A stretch of 64,000 nucleotides of DNA from Onchocerca volvulus (Eukaryota > Nematoda > Chromadorea > Rhabditida > Onchocercidae). The notes under the pieces were generated by a model. That model searched no databases and was not told the DNA's origin. It worked only from the letters and a program-made list of their open reading frames with translations. Position numbers and translations under genes: made by a program. Positions 29,473 to 40,300 of the stretch are shown here, piece after piece; positions within the stretch are counted from its first letter, which is position 1, and each line of letters opens with the position of its first letter. Location of the stretch: positions 8,755,609 through 8,819,608 of the forward strand of contig HG738137.1 of the NCBI GenBank assembly GCA_000499405.2. Reading direction: 5' to 3'.

Positions 29473-30165
29473 ATGTCAGGAAATTCTGATGCAAGTTTCA
29501 ATGATGTAAGTCGTGATTTAAATCTCACTCAATTTTATTTTTTTATATTTTATTTGATTAGCTATTAATGTAGTGCAAATAAAGATTATAGCAGTCTTAT
29601 ATTCTTAGATTAAAATAGGCAAAAGAAAAAGAAAGAATTCGACAGAAAAACAAGAGGACAGTTAATTAATTAATTAAGAGAATGAGTTACCGAATGAATG
29701 AGTAGTGACTGGATAACAAATCTTTTCATTCATTATTCTTAGCCAAATTCAACCGGTGGTGCAGGTTCAATTCGAGAAGCGGGTGGCGCATTCAGCCGAA
29801 TGGGAATGGTTCGGGAGGAGCAATATTTCTATAATCAGGTGATTTTTTGAAGCAATTTCTATAGTATAAGAAATTTAAATTGAAAACTCGAATAGCTATA
29901 TATATATATATATATTGTATATATGAAATGAATTCTTTTAAAATATTTTCTTCTGTTAACTTTCCTTTACTGTTTTTTTCTTTTTTCTTTCTCTTTTTTT
30001 TTTTTTTTTAACACAAATATTTTGCACTAAAAAATTGAAAATATTTATTGGTTTTTGAAGCAAAAAGAAGAGATGAAAAGATTGAACGATACTTTGAAGA
30101 ATGTAAAAGAAGTCATTTATTCGAAAAACGATGGCAAAGAACACTCGGATGAAACGAATACTTAA
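29473..30165 (+). CDS. Mitochondrial ATPase inhibitor IF1-like protein
   Basis: Three exons (29473-29505, 29743-29838, 30061-30165; all phase 0) encode 77 aa. The centre, GGAGSIREAGGAFSRMGMVREEQYFYNQ, split here as GSIREAGGAF and REEQYFY (about residues 16-43), is the minimal inhibitory region of IF1, which inserts into the F1 catalytic interface and blocks ATP hydrolysis by ATP synthase. It is followed by a short charged helix (about residues 44-62) and a polar tail. There is no arginine-rich amphipathic presequence before the inhibitory region, as in C. elegans mai-1 rather than mai-2, so import into mitochondria is doubtful. The histidine pair that makes mammalian IF1 pH-sensitive is absent. 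The ATG follows a ttttcag acceptor by 2 bases. AATAAA at 30262-30267 lies about 100 bases after the stop. Confidence 0.9.
29899..29928. repeat. (TA)n microsatellite in IF1-like intron 2
   Basis: A run of about ten TA units, interrupted by tg near its end, lies between exons 2 and 3 of the IF1-like gene. It is a likely length-polymorphic site. Confidence 0.85.
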
Positions 30166-32396
30166 TTAAGATTACGAATTTTTTTTTTTCAATTTTTATT
30201 ACCATTTCTCATATTCCATTATTTCGATTCATATGTTTTCATTATTTTCTCCTATTCAGTAAATAAAACACAATATTTTGATCGCTACTTTGGTTGAAGT
30301 TCTTTTATCTTTTCGGTTTTGCAAAAATGTATCGTGTTGAATAATCATCATATATATTTGATCTATATGATTATTAGAAGTTCGAATAAGATTTTCCCGC
30401 ATCTTACATCTATTTTTGGTAAACAAAATAGTCGAATGTTGATTCAGTTATTGGAGAATAATAATTGAAAAGAATTTCTGTTGGAAAATACTAACTGAAA
30501 AAAAAAAAAAAAAATTTTTTTTTTCTTGGAAATTTCACTGTCCTGAATGCTGATGCTTCTTGAAAACTTTATTATCAATTAAATTTTCTTCTTTTTTTTT
30601 CGATATTTTTATAATTTGTGACACAAAATTTGTATTAATTCTGGAATTTTAATGCTTCATTGCAGTTTATACAAGCAATATAAATGTTGAATTCTAATGG
30701 AAATAAGATAGAAAACAGTTAAAAAAAGTGTCATTTTTATGCAGTTAACTTTATTATCATAAAAGGATTAGCTTCTAATCATTACCTGTCTTTTTTTTTT
30801 CTTTTTTTAATTTACAAATTCTTTCGTAATTCAAAATTATTATGACAAGGAAAACTTGTCTTATTCTTCATATCAAGTTTTTAGGACCAAATTTTTTAAC
30901 ATTTATTAATTATATCGTAAAACTGAGATTTCGCATTAACAAAAAGTCAAAAAAAATTAGGAAAAAAAAAATGAAAAGCAAAAAAGATGGAATAATATGG
31001 AAAGACTAAAAATTTTTATCGAAATACATCGCTATTTTCGCATATCAGATAAGTTGAAATTTCAAAAATTCTTTGCAACACTGATCAATTTCAAATGTAG
31101 AACAAAGAAAATGTTAACGGTCATTGATGATTTTATCATCAAATTGTAATTGTTTTCCATCAATATCATTATTGTCACATCACTGATTCATCATTATCTC
31201 AATATCACTATCAAAGCATAGAAAGCTTACATTTTCTTCGAATTCGTCAAATAATGAGCTTAAGTGACAAGTTACGAGTCATCATGACAAAAGAAAGACA
31301 ATTCGTAATGATAAAGAACTTTGATCTTTGTTTACAACTTTTTAAAGAAATAAAAGGTGATTAAACACATAATGATATACATATATATATATATATTTAT
31401 TACAGTATCAATATTGATATTTTTATGGACTATTTTTCTACATTACAATATCAATATTGTATATTTATTCCTGTATTTACATGTATTACAGTATCAATAA
31501 TGATGTACATATTGATATTGTAATATTTATGTCTGGATAAATCGATTATTTAAATCAATGTTTGTTTTCAAGCAATACGATTTTTAATTTTAATACTAGA
31601 AAAATTTGAATTATGGATAGGAATTTATTTTTTACATATTTGAAATTCTAACATAATATATTTTTCAGCGGTTTAGTTATTTTGATTTTCATTTCAAATA
31701 TCAGTGATATAATTTGATAATATATCCTAAATACATCAGTAATATGATTTGATTATCTGTTTAATTATTGAGTTAATTTTGTATAATATTTTGTCTCAAT
31801 GAATTAATACGACATCGAACCATATTATCCTTGCAGTTAATAACTGTTGGCTTAACATTTGACAGCAGGTGTCGTTTGTTTAAATCCCAGAATTTATTGT
31901 TATGAATTTTTTTATGAGTTAATTCGTTGTAAAATCGGCGAGTTTCATGTGGAAGCTAAAATTGAATAATTTAAAAACAAAAATTGCTACCTTTAATTTT
32001 GATCAAATAATTTGAACAGTATTTTCGAAAATGTTCATAATTAAATGAAACTATTTATTTCAGAAAATATAAAGTTGCTTTTCTAGAAAATGATAAATTG
32101 TAAATTTGCAATAACAATGAAAACATACGCCTTTTGCTCCAAAAAATAAACGACCAGACTTGACTTGAACTATTGGCTGCTCTAAAAATAGAAATTCAAT
32201 TTTCGTATTTCATTTGCAAATATGTTTTGCGGGAAATATTATCCATTCTTGAATTATGACATATGATACTTTTTGGAACTCTTTTCAAGTTCAAAATTTC
32301 ATTCAAAATTAAAACATTAAAGCTATACTGTTGTTGCAACATTTTGAATGAAATTTTCGTAATTTCAAGATTATTATAATTTCGTAAAATTTTTTT
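30166..32396. other. Convergent intergenic region with inverted AT-rich repeats
   Basis: It lies between the 3' ends of the IF1-like gene and the secreted repeat-protein gene. No exon is supportable. It contains an AT dinucleotide tract near 31379-31397 and the inverted repeat cluster at 31399-31524. Confidence 0.6.
31399..31524. repeat. Cluster of ttacagtatcaatat units with an inverted copy
   Basis: Three direct, slightly varied copies begin near 31399, 31442 and 31486. A reverse-complement copy, atattgatattgtaat, lies at 31508-31523 and pairs exactly with the 31443-31458 copy over 16 bases with a loop of about 50. It could form a hairpin; no transposon ends are obvious. Confidence 0.7.
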
Positions 32397-35300
32397 TCAA
32401 ATCATACTTGAAATACAATAGCTGCCATAACTTTTGAAGCGTCCGGTGATATTTTTCAAGAAGATAATTTCTAGTATACGATTTCGTGAAAGTTTAACAT
32501 TTGCAGCAGCACAGTCTAATTCGTCGCATTTCAGCGATACTGACATCAGCGTTCCATTTTGTAAATGACCCAATACTTCACCTGTGCAAGTCTGCAAACA
32601 AAATATTATTACATTCAGGCAATTTATCGAAATTAAATTAAACTCTCAGGAAGTTTAGTAGATATGAAATAATTCTTATTTAACTAATTATATCAATTTA
32701 ATTATATTAATTACAGTAAAGTTGAAGCACCTGGTGATAATAAGTTGTATAATAATTTTTATCTTCAATCTCTTTCATTGTATTATTCAACTGTTCTCTT
32801 CCTCCAAATGTTCGAGGAAATAATTTATTTCTTCTAATTGTCCAACTACCCGATAAAACTCTTTTAATTGTCTAAAATTTATTATACTTTTTATGAAAAA
32901 ATAAATAAATTTTAAAACAAAAAATTTTGGCCTAAGCCATTTACGATATAATAAAATGACAAATATCAAATAAGACAATATGTTAGTTTGATTCTAATTA
33001 ATCTCCTGAAAATATTGAATCTTCAGTTCTGAATCATTTTTTCATAAAAATTAAACATTTTTCAGTCTTTATTAATCATCAATTTGAATAAATATTCTTT
33101 AACCTACTCCATTTTCAGTCACTCTTTCCGTATTCTGGCTGTCAAATTTTTCGGTTCCAATTAAATTAATATTCTTTTCTCGTGACATATTTTCACCAAT
33201 GTCTGGACTGAAATTATAAATTTAAAAAAAAAATGACAATGAGTAATTAAAATTCAGGAATAAAATTAATGTATCATCTATTTACTCATTCAATTTTAGT
33301 TTATTTTCAATTTTAAGAATAGAAATGAATTTTTAAGATGAAGCGTTTTTAAATAATTTAAATTTAAACTAATGCTTATTAGGTAATATTCAACACTTCT
33401 ACGCTAATCTTTTTTTTCCACTCAACTACAAGAAAATGGTAAAAAAAATAGTTTGGGATCTATTTATGGATATGATTAGGACATCAAAATAAGTTATCTA
33501 GAGAAGAAATTTGGTGAATTTGAATTTCACATCAAGATCAAGATCGAGAAATTTGTTTAATTACAGCATGAAATAAATTATATAATGTTAGATTCAAGTT
33601 TTATTTTAAAAAAAAATTCTTTTTTTTTAAAATTTCAAAAAAAAATAAATAAAAGAAAACGAACTTATGATGCTTTCGTAAGGATTTATTGTAATCATGG
33701 TTTATAATATTATCACGATTTCCTTGCAATGTAATCACAACACCGTTATCAGCAATTAAGACACCACCAGATTTCAAATTCTCAAGTGATTCTGTTCGAG
33801 AAATTTTGCGCTTAATGACATTTCTCATACTAGGCTTATTTTCTCTTCTGGTATACATATTCAAATTCACTCGAGAATGCTTATCATTTGAAGTATGAGC
33901 ATTCATAGCATTATTTGCATTGAGATTTTTTAATTCAGCACTTGATTCGAGCAAATTTAATATTGTAATGCAATCTTTGATAGATTTTCGTCTACCTGAG
34001 ATAGGCATTACCACTTGATTCCGGTCTCCAAAACTTCTGAAGCATGGTAATCGCTCTTGGAAACGCTTTCGAGATTTACCTAATTGACGAATTAGAATAT
34101 TTTGATTATCAAAAGCACGACGTTTCGCTGAAATTGCATTTCTATATCTTTTTTTATACTCATTATCTGAATATGCTTCAGTTCTAGTCATTCGCGATCC
34201 GTCGTAAGGAACTAAATTATCAACTATTTCCGAAGATTGAGTAGTAGTTGGTACAATAGCAACATTTTGTGACAGTAATGTTATATCAGTATTATCATCG
34301 CCATATTGTTCAACATCATCGATAAGCTCGCTGAAAAAAAAAAGCAAAAAATTTTTTCAGTTTTATAAATAATTTCAGTTAAAATTAAAAAAAATTTTTT
34401 CTAATAAAATCAATTTTTTTTCAGATTTAATTTTTATCTTTTCTTATTCCTATTTCAGAATTAAAATTTTCTATTAAAATTATATCAATTATTACTTTAA
34501 CTAGAATTGTTATTTATCTGAAAAAAAAATACTTTATTTAGAATAAATTTCAATCAGAGAATTTGCTTAACAACAATTACCAATGTTGGCCTTTTTTTTT
34601 TTTTCAAAAAAATAACTTTGGATGTGTCATTCTTTTAATTCAAATTAAAGAAATTTGTATTTTCATCAAATGATAACATTCAGATCTGACAAATAACCGA
34701 AATTTTTGAAAGGTACTAATCTGATTTGCAAATATGTTATTAATAATCTCTATAATTTAAAAGTAAAATTAATTTTGCGAATTTTTTGAAACAAGAAAAA
34801 AATTTTTTTTAAATAAATAAAATAATTAACCTGCTTATAGGAGATGGTGGTACTTCTGTTTGTTGCAAATTTCTGCCATATTCATTTGCATGTGTTTTTG
34901 GTTCATAAGCTGGAGTTACTTCTGCTTGTGATTCATAAATTGGAAGTACTTCTGTTTTCGGTTCATAAATTGAAGCTGCTTCTGTTTTTGGTTCATAAAT
35001 TGAAGGTGCTTCTGTTTTTGGTTCATAAATTGGAGGTGCTTCTGTTTTTGGTTCATAAATTGGAGGTGCTTCTGTTTTTGGTTCATAAATTGAAGGTGCT
35101 TCTGTTTTTGGTTCATAAATTGGAGGGGCTTCTGTTTTTGGTTCATAAATTGGAGGTGCTTCTGTTTTTGGTTCATAAATTGAAGGTGCTTCTGTTTTTG
35201 GTTCGTAAATTGAAGGTGCTTCAGTTTTCGGTTCATAAATTGGAGGTGCTTCTGTTTTTGGTTCATAAATTGGAGGTGCTTCTGTTCTTGGTTCATAAAT

Positions 35301-37372
35301 TGGAGGTGCTTCTGTTTTTGGTTCATAAATTGAAGGTGCTTCTGTTTTTGGTTCATAAATTGAAGGTGCTTCTGTTTTTGGTTCGTAAATTGAAGGTGCT
35401 TCTGTTTTCGGTTCATAAATTGGAGGTGCTTCTGTTTTTGGTTCATAAATTGAAGGTGCTTCTGTTTTTGGTTCGTAAATTGAAGGTGCTTCTGTTTTTG
35501 GTTCGTAAATTGAAGGTGCTTCTGTTCTCGGTTCATAAATTGAAGGTGCTTCTGTTCTCGGTTCATAAATTGGTAATGATTCTCCAGGTGAATTGTAAAT
35601 TTCAGATGTAGGGATAATATTACCTGTAATTTGCGGACCATATGATGCTGATAGTGGCAGTGGTGGTGGTGATGGTGGTAACGGTGGTGACGGTGGTGAT
35701 GGTTGGTAAGATTGCTGTAGGAATGATTGCGGCACATTATATGTATACGGTAAATTATATGTTTGAGAATACGGTATAGTATTTACCGGACTATACGAAT
35801 TTGCGGGATATGGTACAGAATAGGATGGAGGAGAAGCATAGTAACCTGAAATTACAAAAATTATTTGAAAATTAAATTGCAGTCGATTACTATTCGATTA
35901 ATTTCATTCTACTATTAATTAATTTTCATTTATTGAGTTCTTTTTTTTAAATTAAGTAATTATTATTATAATATGTCCAGTTATTTAAAGAAATATATGT
36001 TGACAAAAAGACATTTATTCTGTCAGATAAATACAATCTCTTATGGGTTTTTTTATTTCAATTGATAATTTGATCTTAAAAATTAATTTTACTCGTCTAC
36101 TACTAATTCATTTCTATCTGAAGTCATTTTACAATTACTATTAATATTTCTATCGTTTAAAAGAATATCTGTTCATGAAAAATATTATTCTATCAAGTAA
36201 ATCTATATTCTTTTATTCGTAAAACCGAAATTTTTTATAACACAAATATGATAGGATAATCAAAGTGCTTGTATGATAGAAATCGGCAATATTTCTCAGT
36301 CAAATGAATCATTCATTCATATTGTATTCTTTAGTCCGAAACAAAAGCCTTTGTTCTCTCATCTTCCGATCTGCTAAAGGTTGTGTGCATTGTCTAGAAT
36401 ATTGCAAATCATGTTAGTTTGTCTGGGATGTTGTAAGGACTAAGGCCTGTATGCATTTTTAAAAATTGTAGGCATTGTCCATCTCTTATCCTTTATACTG
36501 ATAGCCAAACCCTTGGATAACATACTGTATGTTACCGTCTACGTTAAGATCAGAGATTGTAGATATAAAAAGGAGCTTCTAGCAACCACCGGATCAGTAG
36601 GCACACAATATGAATGAGTAGTTACTCATTAGTTACTCAATAATTACTCAGTGTTACTCAGTTAATCAATCCAGCAATTATTCAATCAATTCACTTGACA
36701 CTCAGTAGTTTCCGATTCAATTCAAATTACCTGCATCCAATTTATTTCTTCTAATAGCAAACGATCAACTACAGTTGTGATATTATCTGACTTTATTCTG
36801 TCTTCAAGCATAGACGAAAAATCTTTTGTCAACCAATAAAACTTTTCTCACCAATATTCGTCTTGTCACAACAAAAAAAAAAAATTCCGATATTTATAGG
36901 TTAATTAATAATTTTAAATTTTAACAAAATTTCATTGAAATTGACATGTAATTTACCTGGTAATTTATTCAGCGGCATAAATGGTGCAGCATAACTGCTT
37001 TGTTGTCTGCGAACAGGTTGTTGTAAGCATGAACACCTTGTACTGCATGGACAAGGATTACCTAAATAACTGGTCAATTGATTAAATTTTTACTGATATT
37101 GATAATGAATTCTCTAAAATTTAATTCCATTTGTTTTATCATTTCTTGATTCAAATTTTTTTTCTTATGTAATAGAATAATTTATGTATATTATGTTGTG
37201 TATAACATGCGCAAAAAATACAGATTATTAATTAATTTAATCTGATTTAGATCAATTTTGACACTAATTTAATTTTAAGGAAAATCTTACTGAGACATGC
37301 AAAAGTAATTGTAATATAGCTCATTGCAATAATAATTATTATCAGCTGTTGTAATATAATTGACCAATACAT
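32397..37372 (-). CDS. Predicted secreted protein with about 22 tandem TEAP(S/P)IYEPK repeats
   Basis: Seven exons with consistent phases: 37372-37291, 37061-36957, 35845-34831, 34330-33665, 33207-33108, 32871-32731, 32591-32397, giving about 767 aa. Residues 1-27 form a hydrophobic signal peptide or anchor. A short cysteine cluster follows (CPCSTRCSC, residues 31-39), then a Tyr/Pro/Ser-rich region, a proline-rich stretch, and from about residue 155 to 372 some 22 copies of a 10-residue unit, TEAPSIYEPK or TEAPPIYEPK, with degenerate copies at both ends. After it come a basic, polar region of about 220 residues (KRRAF, RKRFQERL, many potential N-glycosylation sites) and a C-terminal part with four to five cysteines (TCTGE, KCDELDC, YC). 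The ATG lies 7 bases after a tttttag acceptor, suggesting trans-splicing. I do not recognise a named family; a cuticle, eggshell or excreted antigen role is only a guess. A weak likeness to ground-like domains was considered but not supported. Confidence 0.82.
34915..35570 (-). repeat. 30-bp minisatellite coding the 10-residue repeat
   Basis: About 22 units of exactly 30 bases, each containing ggttcataaattg (plus strand) with few substitutions and no frame-breaking indels. The unit keeps the phase of the coding frame. Variation is concentrated in codon five (Ser/Pro) and the final Lys/Arg codon. The edges carry diverged copies, as expected from unequal crossing-over in the array centre. Confidence 0.95.
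36350..36873 (+). mobile_element. Probable solo LTR of a retrotransposon (intron 2 of the repeat-protein gene)
   Basis: The composition changes to a less A-rich, non-repetitive sequence with LTR-like signals in order: TATA box tataaaa (36564-36570), a cap-site region with repeated ttactca words (36615-36660), polyadenylation signal aataaa (36835-36840) and an end in tgtcacaaca (to 36873). It is on the plus strand, antisense to its host gene. The left boundary and a target-site duplication could not be fixed, and no gag/pol remains, so a solo LTR is inferred, not proven. Confidence 0.4.
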
Positions 37373-40300
37373 TCTGAGCCTAAAAAATAAATCATTTTAA
37401 TGACCATAACATCTAATTAATATAATTAACAAATCTGGTTTATAAATTGAGCATATTCAGGCATAGTTTTATTGCATTTCAAAAAATTTTAAAAATAAAT
37501 TTAAAAAAAAAAAAAACATTCTCAATAAACAATTATAATATGAATTATCATGATGATCAATCTCGGGATATTGACATCAAAATACCTTATGTGATTCAAG
37601 AAAATCGATTTATACCTTACGACATCTGCGCCATAATCGGTTGCTTAGTACAAAGTATGCACATATGAAAAAGAATTTGTGCTATATTTGCGCTTAATTA
37701 TATCATTGATTTCATATACCTAATATCAACCATGTAAAACTTTTCATATAAACTTTCGCAAATTTGGTTGAAGAAATGATTGGAAGGATAAGAAATCGAA
37801 ATTGGAAAGTTGAAATTTATTTTTACTGAAGTAATGAAATTTTAAATTTTATGCTTGTCTAAATTAACTTTTTCTGCGGGAGAAAAGTTCGAAATAATTT
37901 TAATTGATTTGTTAATTTGCGGAATCTACGATTGAATTTCCTCACTGAATACTTAAATAATGCAAAATTAACGAAAAAAAAAAAATGAAACTTTTTGAAA
38001 AAAAAAATTAGAGAGAAAATGAAAAAGAGATTTAAAACATATTAAAAACCAACAGTTGTCTAATAAAAATGGAAGGAATCATTGATATATATACATATAA
38101 TGTTCGCTGTTCCGAAAATTTTTACTTCTAAATCTTTTAAATTCAAGAAATATTTTTGAATGGAAAGAAATTTGATTTTAAAAAACTAGTGATTATCGAA
38201 AATATGAATATTCTTAATTAAAACTATTTATACTTAATTAATCTGAATTTGTCTTCTTTGATTTCCATCTCTTCCTTTTTTTCTGCTTCTTTTTCTAATT
38301 AAATGATTAATGTAAATAAAGTTATTAATATATTTACGTTTTAAATTTATTCAATTTACAAACGATAATTAATTATATATTTCAAATTTACTTATAAGTA
38401 ATAATTAATTGATAATTATATTTCAAATTTGCTTATATTTGTTACTGATAATTGAATAGTTTTTGATAAATAAAATATCCATCCATTTTTTTCTTTCCAA
38501 AATGATAATTTGTCGAAAATTGCTTTTATAAGTTGTAAATTTTTGTAAATAAATAAATAAGCAAATTTGAAATATAATTACATCAATTAGCTCTCATTAC
38601 TTATTACTGATCAAAATATGAATTAATCTACTAAAAAAATAAAATAATTATAACAAATAAAAATCGACAGGAAAATTCCAATTTTCAAATCTTTGAAACA
38701 AATCAATGAATTGATTTTTTGAATAGAAAAAAAAAAAAAAGTGGAAAATTAAGCGATAATCTTTGCAACAATTTTTGATGGCAATTATTTCCCGAATAAT
38801 GAGAGGATACGTAAATTCAAGATTATCGATTTTCTCATTCATGTTAAAATATTTGATGAAAAAATTGAGAGAAAGTTGAGTGGTCTCTTAATCCCTCAAA
38901 AACGGTATAAAGATTTATCGAAATTGTTGAAATTAAGAAATGATCGTTTGATCAAAATCATAAATGAAAGAAATAATGCGAAAAAAAAAAGTAAGGGAGA
39001 GGGAAGAAAGAAAAGGGAAAAATAGAAGGGAAATTTAAAAAGGGAGTAAATGAAAAATGATGAAAATGTCGCAAAAAAAAAAACGATAATTATTTAATGA
39101 TCATTATAGCTTCGAGATATTTTTGTAGTTATCTCTTATCATAACTGAATTTTGATCCTTTTTTCTTCAAACTAATGCATAACCGAATGAAGAAAGAGAG
39201 AGAGATTAAAGTAAGAATAATTGTAATTATTTGATACTACGATTAATAATCATAATAAATAATGATCAGTTGTAGCATAATGATATTAATAATACTGATA
39301 AATAATGATTAATTACAGCTATTATAATAAAGTAAAAATAAGTGAAAAGGGAAAAATGAATATCATTATTAGAACTATAATCTAAAACTATAATTTACTG
39401 GAATTATAATCTCTAAAATTTTCATTGGAATTATTTGATGAAATGTTGAAAAAATTTTTCTGTTCTTCAAATTGTAATAAAAATAATTCGAATAATACAA
39501 ATAATAGTTATTAAATGTTGAAATAGAAGAAAAACAAGAAAAGTGATGAAAGAATTAATTCAAAAGATTTGTTATATCCAACGATGATTCGTTACTCTAT
39601 CAAATCTACGAAATCATGGAATGATCAAATCCTTATCATTCACTTCATCATTCCATATATCGTTTTCTATTATCAGTTTATTTCATCGTTACAAATGTTA
39701 CATTTGCCGCATATATTACTAGTTTTTACAGCATTTTCGATGATATAATATCAACTAGACATATGCAAAATATGTCGATGAAATGCTTAGTTCTGCGTAA
39801 ATAAATAATTTTATTCAAAATTTTTAGGCTTTATTAAATTAAATCTGTGTAGTATGGAAAACATTTATCACAACTATGCAATTAGAATTAAAGGAAAGAA
39901 AAGAAATGTTTCTCAAAAATCTGTAATATTTCATCTTGTTTTGCTTCAAGCATATGAAATCTTGTTTGAAGCAACAAAATGATCAAACTTCTGATTCATT
40001 TTATTGTTAAAATTCTCAAATTTTAACGACTCACTCGTACCGAATTCTTCTGAACAAATTGTTCGCTTGAAGAGTAATGATAAAAAAAAAATTTTTTTCA
40101 GCTCGAAATATTATCTCATCTTTTTTACAAAAATTTTTGCTGAATATTGAATTTTTTTTTAATATATAAGATTTTTATAGCTAAGATAATCAATTAAATT
40201 AAGCAAAAATAAAAGGCAATCGGAGAAGTTAGCAATTGATTGATTATAAAAGATTTAGTTAAGATGAAATCTTACAAAAATTAACAATATATATTTCTAA

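Noticed and set aside
34844..35611. 255-codon plus-strand frame across the minisatellite, and a second minus-strand frame of 273 codons
   Set aside because: The repeat unit is 30 bases, a multiple of three, so several frames stay open automatically. Only the minus frame coding TEAPSIYEPK joins to exons with signal peptide and consistent splice phases.
37447..37668. 73-codon plus-strand frame with a less biased second half
   Set aside because: No recognised family, no convincing splice sites and no nearby partner exons; kept only as a note in the gene-poor stretch.
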